From the IMG/VR virus record IMGVR_UViG_3300033145_000767, positions 26,470 through 90,469 of that record: a stretch of 64,000 nucleotides of DNA, one strand, 5' to 3'. The stretch comes from a virus. The translations under genes and the position numbers were made by a program. This document shows, one piece after another, positions 7,625-14,687 of the stretch; position 1 is the first letter of the stretch; the number at the start of each line of letters is the position of its first letter. Below the pieces are notes generated by a model. It did not search any database and was not told where the DNA came from. It was given only the letters and a program-made list of their open reading frames with translations.

Positions 7625-7795
7625 ATGCATAAAGTAATTATACTTTTAAAAGAGGGTAAAAAGGTTGAAAGCTCTTTTACCGAATATGATAAAGCTTGTG
7701 AGGCTGTATCTTTATTATGGTACGGTACAGGGGAGGTACACCCTTATATGATTGAAAAAATCTTCTTGGAGGCTGACAATGGAAAGAGAAAATAA
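7625..7795 (+). CDS. Small hypothetical protein, 56 aa
   Basis: The frame begins one base after the kinase stop. The product starts with a hydrophobic strand (MHKVIILLKEG), then a helix around 22-32 and a C-terminal basic tail. It overlaps the next gene by 17 bases. No family recognised. Confidence 0.5.
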   Translation: MHKVIILLKEGKKVESSFTEYDKACEAVSLLWYGTGEVHPYMIEKIFLEADNGKRK

Positions 7796-8042
7796 TTGTG
7801 ATATGAAAGAATTTTGTCAGAATAACTTTGAAAAGCATGGCATGTACACATGCTTTAACCAGATTTATTACTACGATAATTTATGTACTAGAATAGGTAA
7901 AAGAAAAAAGAAAGGCTATCAAAAATGCGAGACAAAAGAGAAGAGGCAATTGAAGCAAAGGAAAGACTTGAAAGAGAGAACAGAAAAAAGAAGGGCAACA
8001 AAGAAAAGAGTAATGAAAAAGTACAGGACAAAGAACCACTAA
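7779..8042 (+). CDS. Cys-containing N-part with lysine-rich tail, 87 aa
   Basis: ATG 7779 follows TTGGAGG with good spacing. The first 45 residues contain four cysteines (C7, C13, C25, C36) and several aromatics and look like a folded domain. The rest is an almost pure Lys/Arg/Glu tail that overlaps the next gene by 118 bases in another frame. Such a long overlap is unusual in this genome, so the tail may be run-through rather than selected. Confidence 0.5.
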   Translation: MERENNCDMKEFCQNNFEKHGMYTCFNQIYYYDNLCTRIGKRKKKGYQKCETKEKRQLKQRKDLKERTEKRRATKKRVMKKYRTKNH

Positions 8043-8233
8043 AATTCTTTGTACAGATTGGGGACTGTAACCCTCATATATACAATATAGTTATAGGGTT
8101 CAACCCTGAAATTGATTATGCTGGTTTAAAATTTGATGAGAATTTATTAAAGGGTATAGTAGAAGATACAAATAAAGCATTAGTACCAGTACTTAAAAGA
8201 TATGTTAAACAACTAAAAAAGGCTAACAAATAA
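7925..8233 (+). CDS. Hypothetical protein with charged N-terminal helix
   Basis: The product of 102 residues has a highly charged helix at about 1-37, then a small alpha/beta region (FFVQIGDCNPHIYNIVIGF) and a C-terminal helix. It overlaps the preceding frame by 118 bases. It ends just before the transporter gene. No family assigned. Confidence 0.5.
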   Translation: MRDKREEAIEAKERLERENRKKKGNKEKSNEKVQDKEPLKFFVQIGDCNPHIYNIVIGFNPEIDYAGLKFDENLLKGIVEDTNKALVPVLKRYVKQLKKANK

Positions 8234-8494
8234 ATGAAAAAAGAATTTAAAATCCCATTTTGGACATTCATGTTCTTTATTATATGCTACTCTAATCAAG
8301 GGTTAGCAGGTTTACCAGAACAATGTTTGTATTATTTAAAGAGGGAATCTTGGGGTTTGTCAGCTACATCTATAGGCCTTATTGGTATAATAACAGGTCT
8401 AGCTTGGTATACAAAGGTCTTGTGGGGCTATCTAAATGATTATACTCCGTTAAGAAAAATAAAAATAAGATTTAGAAAAAAAGGAAAGAAATGA
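8234..8494 (+). CDS. N-terminal part of a BT1-type (folate/biopterin) MFS transporter
   Basis: The 86-residue product covers the first two membrane helices of the BT1/folate-biopterin transporter family. The sequence around LPEQCLYYLK, then SATSIGLIGIITGLAWYTK-LWGYLND, matches the family pattern (yyL..., W.iKpl.G.lsD). It ends in a basic cytoplasmic segment just as the second gene begins (ATGA overlap at 8491). An A7 run at 8476-8482 is in phase for a -1 ribosomal slip that would join both parts into a chain of about 429 residues, close to family size. It is either a two-gene transporter or a frameshift-made one. Confidence 0.7.
   Translation: MKKEFKIPFWTFMFFIICYSNQGLAGLPEQCLYYLKRESWGLSATSIGLIGIITGLAWYTKVLWGYLNDYTPLRKIKIRFRKKGKK
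8476..8482 (+). other. A AAA AAA slippery heptamer, candidate -1 frameshift site
   Basis: Seven A's are arranged as A AAA AAA relative to the codons of the gene starting at 8234. Slipping back one base after codon 8480-8482 continues as AGG AAA GAA ATG into the frame of the gene at 8491 with no stop. Transcriptional slippage on the A7 run would have a similar effect. Downstream structure was not evaluated. Confidence 0.5.
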
Positions 8495-9522
8495 TTATTA
8501 AACTACCTTATAAGTATGAAGTAACTATTGAAATAACAAAAGACAGGTACTTATCTAAGTACTATTTATATATAGCTTATTCATTGATTATAGCTTGTAT
8601 ACTATATATAGTTACATTTGGCTTAAATATTGTAAGCCTTATTGTAACAGGGTTACTAATTAATATTGGAATTGCTTTAGCAGATGTAGCAAATGATAAG
8701 CAGATGTGTTTAATAGAAAGAGAGCATAATTTAAAAGGGAAGGTTCAAGCTATTCAATGGGCATCATTAAGTGTATGTAGCTTAGTTGTATCTTTACTTG
8801 GGGCATACTTAGCTTCCACATTACCAGAACCTTTAAATTATAAACTAGCTTATGGTATTTGTATAATAATACCTATAAGTGCATTAATATATTTGAGAAC
8901 AAAATATTTTGAAGAGCCTGTAAAAGAAGTTAAGAAGTTTACTTTAAGTGTATTTAGATATTTGAAAAATAAAGACTTCTTACTTGGTCTAGCCTTTATA
9001 GTTTTACTTAGGTTTAGCCCATCCTTTGGTACAGGGCTTATGATTAAATGCAGAGAAGAATTATTTATTGGTAAGATGTTCCTAGGTTATGTTGGGGCAT
9101 TGGGTACAGTAGTAGGTATGGTAGGTTATGGCTTATATTATTGGAAAGCACATAAGTTTCCTATTAAAAAAATGTTATATTTTACAATAGTATTTGGGGC
9201 TATAACAAGTCTTTTCTACCTATATCTGCCTAGTAAGTGGTTTTTAGTTGCTTACAGTCTATTATTTGGGGCATTTGAGGGTATATCTTTCTTAGCTGTT
9301 ATGTCCTTCATGGTTAAGATATTACCTACTGGAAGTGAAGCTATGTTTTATGCATTAGTTACATCAGCTAATAACTTATCTAGTAGATTAGGTAGTGCAT
9401 TTGGTGGTATAATATATGATAACTTTGGCTATAATATGAATGTAGTAGTAGCAAGTTTGTGCACTTTTTTATGCATATTCATAATCCCACACTTAAAAAT
9501 AGAGGAGATACCTAATGAGTAA
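8491..9522 (+). CDS. Main part of a BT1-type (folate/biopterin) MFS transporter
   Basis: The 343-residue membrane protein has about nine or ten hydrophobic helices and lacks the first two helices expected of a 12-helix MFS carrier; those are supplied by the gene at 8234. Family-like features include LINIGIALADVANDKQMCLI near 65-85 (family pattern: ..a.sDv..Da...e) and a C-terminal half with LGSAFGG near 310. Substrates of the family are folates, pterins or S-adenosylmethionine; which one applies here is not readable. It would act in the host inner membrane during infection. Confidence 0.7.
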   Translation: MIIKLPYKYEVTIEITKDRYLSKYYLYIAYSLIIACILYIVTFGLNIVSLIVTGLLINIGIALADVANDKQMCLIEREHNLKGKVQAIQWASLSVCSLVVSLLGAYLASTLPEPLNYKLAYGICIIIPISALIYLRTKYFEEPVKEVKKFTLSVFRYLKNKDFLLGLAFIVLLRFSPSFGTGLMIKCREELFIGKMFLGYVGALGTVVGMVGYGLYYWKAHKFPIKKMLYFTIVFGAITSLFYLYLPSKWFLVAYSLLFGAFEGISFLAVMSFMVKILPTGSEAMFYALVTSANNLSSRLGSAFGGIIYDNFGYNMNVVVASLCTFLCIFIIPHLKIEEIPNE

Positions 9523-9568
9523 GTTAAAAGTATTAAACTTATATGCAGATATAGGGGGTAAAAGATGA
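9515..9568 (+). pseudogene. 17-codon vestige of a phage DNA methyltransferase start
   Basis: The frame reads MSKLKVLNLYADIGGKR then TGA. Phage cytosine methyltransferases commonly begin with a very similar stretch, in which VLNLYAGIGGNR is the SAM-binding motif I. Here the central Gly is Asp and the rest of the enzyme is gone. It starts by overlapping the transporter stop and ends in ATGA overlap with the next gene, so a clean internal deletion of a methyltransferase gene is the simplest reading. Confidence 0.5.
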
Positions 9569-9867
9569 AAAAATTGTTAGCCAAACTAAACTTATGGTGG
9601 GCAGTAAAAACTAATAAGAAAGTGAAACAGCAGTATGAAGCAAAGAAAAAAATGGATTTCTTTTATAAGAGGTTAAAATTAGGCTTATGGGTACTTTATC
9701 TTGTTGATAATAAAATGAAAGAGTTAGGGTTTAGTAGAGAGCAAAAGAAACAAATGAGGAGAAGTTACTTTAAAGATGGTATATTATCTTCAACATTTAT
9801 GAATAAACTAATCAATGACACTAACATTATTGAGGAGATAAAGAATTATGAACGAAGAAAGGTATAA
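9565..9867 (+). CDS. Hypothetical protein, 100 aa
   Basis: A basic, mostly helical protein following GGGGGTAAAAG. It has Trp-rich residues near 11-13 (LWWAV) and a middle hydrophobic helix (about 38-47) that may be amphipathic. No family recognised. The last 20 bases overlap the next gene. Confidence 0.55.
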   Translation: MKKLLAKLNLWWAVKTNKKVKQQYEAKKKMDFFYKRLKLGLWVLYLVDNKMKELGFSREQKKQMRRSYFKDGILSSTFMNKLINDTNIIEEIKNYERRKV

Positions 9868-10192
9868 AACACCAGATGATAAGTTGACCTGTAAAGACTG
9901 TAAGGCAGTTATTGAAGATAAAGTGAACTGTTTAGCAAACATAATAATTCTTACAGAAGATGCAGAATCAATAATAACCCTTGAGATGAAACAAGCTTTA
10001 AACATAATAGAGGACTATAGTTATAAAAAATATTACCATTTAAGTGCCTCACAGATAGTATTATTTAGACCAGATATTGCAGTAAAGGCATTTAAAAGAA
10101 TATTTAAAAAACCTATATTCTTTGGGTTTGAGTTTAGCATACTTTGTAAGAGTTGCTATGCATTACATAAGGTTAAACACCCTCTCAAATAG
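9848..10192 (+). CDS. Putative zinc-binding hypothetical protein
   Basis: CKDC (15-18) near the N-terminus and CKSC (about 100-103) near the C-terminus could form one split zinc site around a helical middle. The protein has 114 residues and is the last gene before a promoter-containing gap. Preceded by GAGGAG. Function unknown. Confidence 0.55.
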   Translation: MNEERYKTPDDKLTCKDCKAVIEDKVNCLANIIILTEDAESIITLEMKQALNIIEDYSYKKYYHLSASQIVLFRPDIAVKAFKRIFKKPIFFGFEFSILCKSCYALHKVKHPLK

Positions 10193-10222
10193 TTGTTGAG
10201 TTTTCATCCAATATGCTATAAT
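10193..10222 (+). promoter_or_regulatory. Promoter before the deoxyribose/dNTP gene set
   Basis: TTGTTG (10193-10198) and a perfect TATAAT (10217-10222) are 18 bases apart, and TG at 10214-10215 makes it an extended -10 (TGCTATAAT). The block TAGTTGnTGAGTT upstream is repeated before 34810, and TTGAAG follows here and at 22095. It lies in the 75-base gap 10193-10267. Confidence 0.65.
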
Positions 10223-10267
10223 TGAAGTAGAGGGTAGAAATAGGTAGAAACTTAAAAAGGAGACATG

Positions 10268-10978
10268 ATGATACACATAGAGAGATTTATAGATAATACA
10301 TTTTTAAAGGGGGGCAATAGAGCAAAGTTGCTAGATGATTTTATGAGTACATATAAACATGCCTTTAGGTCATTATGTACCAATGAGGGTAACCTTGAGT
10401 TAGCTAAAGAGGCTAAAGTGTTATTCCCTTCATCCCCAACTAAACTGGCTATTGTTAGAAATTTTCCTTATGGAACATCTAGTAAGCCTGCACCTATAGA
10501 AGATAGGGAAATTGACGAATATGATGTAGTTATACCGCATAAGTTAATAGCAAGAAACAAAGTAGACAAGGTAAAGTTTTTCTTAGACGCCTACTACAGA
10601 ACAGGTAGAACCATTAAGTGGGTAATAGAAGAACCTCTATATGAAGACTATGAAATATCGGAGCTAGTAAATTTTATATACTCTCATTATATGGAGGGAA
10701 GATATAATAATAGAGTTTATATAAAATCAAACTCTGGGTTTGTAGACAGAAAGAGGGCATTTAATACAGTTGTTAAACTATTTCCAAGCCTTGTTAGAAG
10801 GGTTGCACCTAAAGAACACCTTGGGGTAAAGATTTCGGGTTGGGTATCAACACTAAAACAGGCGAGGAGAATTGCACAGCAAGATTGTATTATGGGCTCA
10901 TCTAAAGGTTTAAAAATATTTTATGAACAGCAGAACTTAAAATATGATACTGCAAATAAAAGAATTATAGAGGGGTAG
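10268..10978 (+). CDS. Deoxyribose-phosphate aldolase-like protein (DeoC family)
   Basis: DERA cleaves 2-deoxyribose 5-phosphate to acetaldehyde and glyceraldehyde 3-phosphate. The order of family blocks is clear: IDNTFLK (IDhTlLk), NFPYGTSS (GFPlG), EYDVVIP with the active-site Asp, IKWVIEEPL (lKvIiEt.l), YIKSNSGF with the Schiff-base Lys (K153), and LGVKISGWVSTL with the second Lys (K188). ATG 10268 is preferred over 10265 because AGGAG at 10258-10262 is then five bases away. The next genes also act on deoxyribose or dNTPs. It is divergent, so a changed substrate is possible. Confidence 0.8.
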   Translation: MIHIERFIDNTFLKGGNRAKLLDDFMSTYKHAFRSLCTNEGNLELAKEAKVLFPSSPTKLAIVRNFPYGTSSKPAPIEDREIDEYDVVIPHKLIARNKVDKVKFFLDAYYRTGRTIKWVIEEPLYEDYEISELVNFIYSHYMEGRYNNRVYIKSNSGFVDRKRAFNTVVKLFPSLVRRVAPKEHLGVKISGWVSTLKQARRIAQQDCIMGSSKGLKIFYEQQNLKYDTANKRIIEG

Positions 10979-10979
10979 T

Positions 10980-11135
10980 ATGAAGAAGTATAAACTTTTT
11001 GTAACCTATGGACTAATGGTGGCCAGTAATAACCCTTTGTACCTAAGAGTAGGGTTTCATAATAGGGGGGCAAAGTATGGGTTATACATTGATACCTTAG
11101 TAAGTAGAACATGGGTGTACCTGAAAAGAGGTTAG
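10980..11135 (+). CDS. Small hypothetical protein, 51 aa
   Basis: A basic protein with alternating beta-like strands (LFVTYGL, LYLRVGF, KYGLYIDTL, WVYLKR), perhaps a small beta-sheet domain. It starts one base after the aldolase stop. No family recognised. Confidence 0.5.
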   Translation: MKKYKLFVTYGLMVASNNPLYLRVGFHNRGAKYGLYIDTLVSRTWVYLKRG

Positions 11136-11137
11136 TT

Positions 11138-11356
11138 ATGGTAAGAAAAAATAGTAAAAAGTATAGAATAGCTAAAAGACTAGGGGAAATATACTTAGCC
11201 TTAAAAGAACTCTCTGGAGAATTGCAGGAATTTGCAGAAGACCATGAACTAGGTAGTATAGGTAATATGCTTTTAGATGATATTAAAAAGATAGAGCAAG
11301 CAGACCACGATTTAATTCGGGTTGCTCACAAATTAATAAAAGAGGGGGGAAACTAG
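11138..11356 (+). CDS. Small helical hypothetical protein, 72 aa
   Basis: ATG 11138 follows AAAAGAGG with normal spacing; an in-frame ATG at 11111 lies inside the preceding gene and has no site. The product is a helical hairpin of about 72 residues with a basic first turn and an acidic body. No motif recognised. Confidence 0.55.
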   Translation: MVRKNSKKYRIAKRLGEIYLALKELSGELQEFAEDHELGSIGNMLLDDIKKIEQADHDLIRVAHKLIKEGGN

Positions 11357-11949
11357 TGTTAATTAATAAAATAAACTCTATGAAAAATCTTGATGATTTT
11401 TTATATACTACTTACCTAATTGGTGCTATGGAAGAGAAAGCCGAAGGTGATAGTGGAGAGTCTAAAAGAGAGGTATTTTTTAATGGGTTAGTAAAAAGAA
11501 ATGTATTCCCTATAGACTCAACTAGAACTGAAGTTATGAGAACAGGTTTTACTTCTAAAGAACTTAAAGAAAAAATGGCAGGTTGGACAGCTTCAGGTAA
11601 TAAAGAACTAAGAAAAAAATATGCTAAATGTATCTGGGAAGGAAGAAATATGGTTGATGAAGATTTTAACCTAATATACATTCCAGGCGATTTTCATGCA
11701 GTTAAGATTTCTAATTGGATAACAGCCGTTATAAATGAAGGGGATAGACCTTGTGGTACATTTGGTGAAGCTGGTGTAGCTACAGATATAAAGATACCTA
11801 TTTATATAATAACTGAGCTACCAAAATATAAATTGCCAGGAAGCTTAATACAATGGATGGATATTAATGATGGGGAAGTATTTAAAACTCAAAGAGAGTA
11901 TTTTAACTTTATAGATAAAAAATATGTTTTAAAGGAGAAAAAAAGATGA
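11356..11949 (+). CDS. Nucleoside 2-deoxyribosyltransferase-like protein
   Basis: The 197-residue protein starts with GTG at the stop of the previous gene. TYLIGAMEE near 14-22 corresponds to the first strand of the NDT fold (ylaGp.). A D-x-N-L-I-Y-I-P-GDFH region follows. GTFGEAGVATDIKIPIYIIT (about 135-154) corresponds to the Gt..E...A...gkPv motif with the conserved Glu. Such enzymes exchange or hydrolyse bases on deoxyribonucleosides. Its place beside a DeoC-like aldolase and a dNTP hydrolase suggests deoxynucleoside turnover. Confidence 0.65.
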   Translation: MLINKINSMKNLDDFLYTTYLIGAMEEKAEGDSGESKREVFFNGLVKRNVFPIDSTRTEVMRTGFTSKELKEKMAGWTASGNKELRKKYAKCIWEGRNMVDEDFNLIYIPGDFHAVKISNWITAVINEGDRPCGTFGEAGVATDIKIPIYIITELPKYKLPGSLIQWMDINDGEVFKTQREYFNFIDKKYVLKEKKR

Positions 11950-12407
11950 GCAATGAAAAACCCACTAACCCAAAAGGTATTATTGGTAGTAGTAAACTAC
12001 CTTTTCACCTTTGCCCAACAACCTTTATAGCAGGGGTATCAATGGCTTTTCTTGAAGGTTGCTTAAAGTATGGCAGAAGTAATTTTAGAGCAGCAGGGGC
12101 AAGGTCTAGTATTTATTATGATGCAACAATGAGGCATTTAATATCATGGTTTGAGGGGGAAGATATAGACCCTGATAGCGGGATACATCATTTATATAAA
12201 GCAGGGGCTTGTTTAGCAGTAATAGCTGATGCTATGGAAGCAGATAAATTAAATGATGATAGAATGATTAAGGGAGGTTATGAAGATATAATTAAAAAAT
12301 TTACCCCTTTAATTAAAGAGATAAAAGAAAGGCATAAAGGTAAAAACCCTAAACATTATACTATAAAAGATAACAAAAAGGAGGAACAGGATGAAGTTAA
12401 AAGTTAA
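11946..12407 (+). CDS. dATP/dGTP diphosphohydrolase-like protein (N-terminal domain family)
   Basis: KYGRSNFRAAG (about 39-49) followed by an R-H-L-x-S-W-F-E-G-E-D-x-D-P-D-S-G block and an H-H-L-x-K-A-G-A-C-L helix is the pattern of the phage dATP/dGTP diphosphohydrolase N-terminal family, related to all-alpha MazG-like NTP pyrophosphatases. The expected reaction is dNTP to dNMP plus PPi. It may shape the dNTP pool in concert with 10268 and 11356. It is coupled to both neighbours by overlap. Confidence 0.75.
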   Translation: MSNEKPTNPKGIIGSSKLPFHLCPTTFIAGVSMAFLEGCLKYGRSNFRAAGARSSIYYDATMRHLISWFEGEDIDPDSGIHHLYKAGACLAVIADAMEADKLNDDRMIKGGYEDIIKKFTPLIKEIKERHKGKNPKHYTIKDNKKEEQDEVKS

Positions 12408-12750
12408 AGAAGTACTAAGTATGAAAGAAGTTTTACAGAAACTAATAGGTCAAGATTTAGATACAGTAGTAAGTTATGATGTAGAGGAAATAGTTTCAAG
12501 TATTAATGAAGAATTAGCTACTTATAATAAAACTAAAACTAAACTTATAAAGAAACTAGGTAAAGAAGATAAAGATAAAAAGACTATTGTAGTTGAAAAA
12601 GAAAACATAGAAAAATATAATAAAGAGTTAGTTAAAATATTAGAAAAAGAAGTAGAAATAAAAGGTAACAAAATTAAAGTTTCAAGACTAGAGGGAAGTA
12701 AATTAAATGTTATAGAAGTTGCTAGAATTAAACCTATACTAGAAAGATGA
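12391..12750 (+). CDS. Helical hypothetical protein, 119 aa
   Basis: Preceded by AAAGGAGG, the protein has a long charged helical body (about 10-90) rich in Lys, Glu and Val. The layout resembles small phage proteins of the DUF1617 kind, but I cannot confirm it. It overlaps the endonuclease gene at 12747 by ATGA, so it is the 3'-end partner of that mobile gene. Confidence 0.55.
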   Translation: MKLKVKEVLSMKEVLQKLIGQDLDTVVSYDVEEIVSSINEELATYNKTKTKLIKKLGKEDKDKKTIVVEKENIEKYNKELVKILEKEVEIKGNKIKVSRLEGSKLNVIEVARIKPILER

Positions 12751-13202
12751 AAATGAGCATTAAAAATGAGTACTACAAAAAGTATCCTTGGCTACACTCT
12801 TTAATGTTAGCTAAACAAAGGTGTAACAATAAAAAAAATAATAGGTATAAAACCTATGGTGGTAGGGGTATAAAACTATTTTTAACCAAGGAAGCCATAA
12901 AGAAACTTTGGTTTAGAGATAAAGCATTTAATATGATTAAGCCCTCTATAGACCGTATTAATAATGATGGGAATTATGGGTTTAGTAATTGTAGGTTTAT
13001 TGAAACATCCGATAATGTAATTAAATCTAAAGAAAAAATTATTAATCAATATGATTTACAAGGTAAATTTATTAAATCTTGGAAAAGCCAAATTGAAATA
13101 CAAAATACTTTAGGTTTTTTACAATGCTGTATTTCAGATGTTTGTAGAAAGAAACAAAAAACTGCTTATAGTTTTATTTGGAAGTTTAAAAAAGAGAGGT
13201 AG
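12747..13202 (+). CDS. Free-standing HNH-like homing endonuclease with NUMOD1 domain
   Basis: A 151-residue member of the DRIDNDG-type family: RCNNKKNNRYKTYGGRG, then SIDRINNDGNY and SNCRFIE, then a NUMOD1-type C-terminus with ISDVCRKKQKTAYSFIWKF. It lacks the N-terminal zinc ribbon of the copy at 235. The central 123 bases are about 92 percent identical to the copy at 19370, which suggests recent movement within this lineage. The gene begins in ATGA overlap with the upstream gene. Confidence 0.85.
   Translation: MKMSIKNEYYKKYPWLHSLMLAKQRCNNKKNNRYKTYGGRGIKLFLTKEAIKKLWFRDKAFNMIKPSIDRINNDGNYGFSNCRFIETSDNVIKSKEKIINQYDLQGKFIKSWKSQIEIQNTLGFLQCCISDVCRKKQKTAYSFIWKFKKER
12882..13004 (+). repeat. Endonuclease-core DNA repeat, copy 1
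   Basis: This 123-base stretch aligns without gaps to 19604-19726, with about ten mismatches. It encodes the stretch from LTKE to CRFIE in two homing endonuclease genes. The closeness at DNA level, including silent positions, indicates recent common origin. Confidence 0.8.
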
Positions 13203-13206
13203 TACT

Positions 13207-13671
13207 ATGGAAAAAGTCGTAACTTATAGTGAATTAGTAGACTTATGTAAATCAGAGGGGGGTATAGAACAGCTTAAGGGTTATATACAGGATGTAGCAG
13301 ATATAGTAAATGACTGTACTTTAGATTTTTTAAATGATGTAGCTTTTACTATAGACGAATACCAGAAGATACAGAAAACCTTAACAGGTTGTGTAATGTA
13401 TTTAAACCCTATAGTTAATTATGCTAGTACAGTTAAGAGAAATGAATCCTTAAGAAAGTTTGTATCTCTTAAAGACAACTTTATTCCTGCTACTGTAAAG
13501 GATAAGTTTGTAGCTACATCAGCAACTAATGAAGCAGAGCTTAGTGTAGCTAGTTTTAGGGAAGTAAGAGACATGGCAGAAGCTTATCTTAAATCTTCTG
13601 AAAGTGGTATATATACCTGTAAAGACAGAGTATTAGAGAAGAAGAAAGAATTTAAGGCAAGTAATGAATAG
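13207..13671 (+). CDS. Hypothetical protein, 154 aa
   Basis: ATG 13207 follows GAGAGG with normal spacing. The longer in-frame start at 13138 lies inside the endonuclease gene and is rejected. The protein is mostly helical, with an acidic N-terminal half and a DNFIPATVKDKFV segment in the middle. No motif is recognised. It overlaps the next small frame by 8 bases. Confidence 0.55.
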   Translation: MEKVVTYSELVDLCKSEGGIEQLKGYIQDVADIVNDCTLDFLNDVAFTIDEYQKIQKTLTGCVMYLNPIVNYASTVKRNESLRKFVSLKDNFIPATVKDKFVATSATNEAELSVASFREVRDMAEAYLKSSESGIYTCKDRVLEKKKEFKASNE

Positions 13672-13768
13672 TATATTTATTATAATAGTTATTAATTTGA
13701 ATACGCCATCTGAAGAAGATGAATACTGGCATAATCATTTTATGAAAAACCTGGAGGAAGATGAATGA
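13664..13768 (+). CDS. Very small hypothetical protein, 34 aa
   Basis: A hydrophobic start (IFIIIVIN) is followed by an acidic helix, and the frame ends in ATGA overlap with the next gene. It may be a single-pass micropeptide. Support is limited to gene packing and GGAGGAAGATGA at the junction serving the next start. Confidence 0.4.
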   Translation: MNSIFIIIVINLNTPSEEDEYWHNHFMKNLEEDE

Positions 13769-14085
13769 GTAACACTAAGAGAGGTAAATCAACAGATAAG
13801 TATAAAAAATATAATCATCACCATGAAATACTAAATGAACATAAAATAGTGGATTTTAATAATGGTAAATTTGTAGCTAATATTGAAGCTATACCTTTAT
13901 TAAAAGCACTTAATGAAATAGGTTTAAGAACAAGAACACATCACATTGGAAAAGAAAAAGAGGCTTTTATAAGTATTTTATTAGATAAAGATGTAAGTAT
14001 AGAAATAAAAACTGTATTTGAAAGAGATGCAGATAGAACTAAATACACTGGTAAAAAAGAATTATTAATTTCTTGGAGAAAATAA
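13765..14085 (+). CDS. Hypothetical protein, 106 aa
   Basis: GGAGG lies just upstream of ATG 13765. The product has a basic, His-rich N-terminal part (HHHEILNEHK near 18-27) and a strand-helix-strand body (IEAIPLLKALNEIGLRTRTHHIG). I cannot assign a family. Its stop overlaps the ATG of the endonuclease at 14085. Confidence 0.55.
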   Translation: MSNTKRGKSTDKYKKYNHHHEILNEHKIVDFNNGKFVANIEAIPLLKALNEIGLRTRTHHIGKEKEAFISILLDKDVSIEIKTVFERDADRTKYTGKKELLISWRK

Positions 14086-14687
14086 TGAGTAAAATAATAT
14101 TAGGGTATATAGCAGAAGAAGGTGATGCAAAACGAATGGAAGAATTTCAAATATCGCCTGAAACTAATGAATGTCTAAAACCTATTTATAAGAAAAATAA
14201 AATAATAGTAATAGATAAAATAAAAAAACAATTTCTAAAGAAGTATTTTCTTAAATACCCTTGGATGAAGCATTATTTCAATGCTAGAAGAAGGTGCAAA
14301 GATAAAAAGTTCTATAGCTATAAATATTACGGTAAACTTGGCATTAAATGTCTAATTAATAGGGTTGAAATTGAGGAAAGATGGTATAAAGATAAAGCAT
14401 ATAAAATGAAGAAACCGACTTTAAGTCGTAGTAGCCATGATAAAGATTACACTTTTAAAAATGCTAGGTTTATAGAGAATTCTAATAATATAGCGGAAAG
14501 AAATAAAAGAGTATGCTCAAAAAAAATAGAACAATATGACTTAGAAGGTAATTTTATTAAAGAATGGGAAAGCCAATCTCAAATAGAAAGGTGGTTAGGT
14601 TACGACCAAGGTAATATATCAAATGTATGTAGGGGCAAGTATAAACAGTCATATGGTTTTGTTTGGAGGTTTAAAGATGCCAAATAA
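14085..14687 (+). CDS. Divergent HNH-like homing endonuclease, catalytic block altered
   Basis: The 200-residue protein aligns over its full length with the copies at 235, 12747 and 29199 and keeps the NUMOD1 C-terminus. In the catalytic block, however, SIDRIxNDGNY has become TLSRSSHDKDY and NCRFI has become NARFI, so the conserved first Asp and the Cys are lost. It is probably inactive or altered in metal binding. It carries an extra N-terminal segment of about 45 residues. The start is ATG 14085 at the upstream stop; the longer TTG start is unlikely. Confidence 0.75.
   Translation: MSKIILGYIAEEGDAKRMEEFQISPETNECLKPIYKKNKIIVIDKIKKQFLKKYFLKYPWMKHYFNARRRCKDKKFYSYKYYGKLGIKCLINRVEIEERWYKDKAYKMKKPTLSRSSHDKDYTFKNARFIENSNNIAERNKRVCSKKIEQYDLEGNFIKEWESQSQIERWLGYDQGNISNVCRGKYKQSYGFVWRFKDAK

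Noticed and set aside
11946-12407. Z-genome (2-aminoadenine) system, because of the dATP/dGTP diphosphohydrolase-like gene and family A polymerase
   Set aside because: No PurZ-type adenylosuccinate synthetase or DatZ-type gene is present in the window; the hydrolase family is widespread in ordinary phages.
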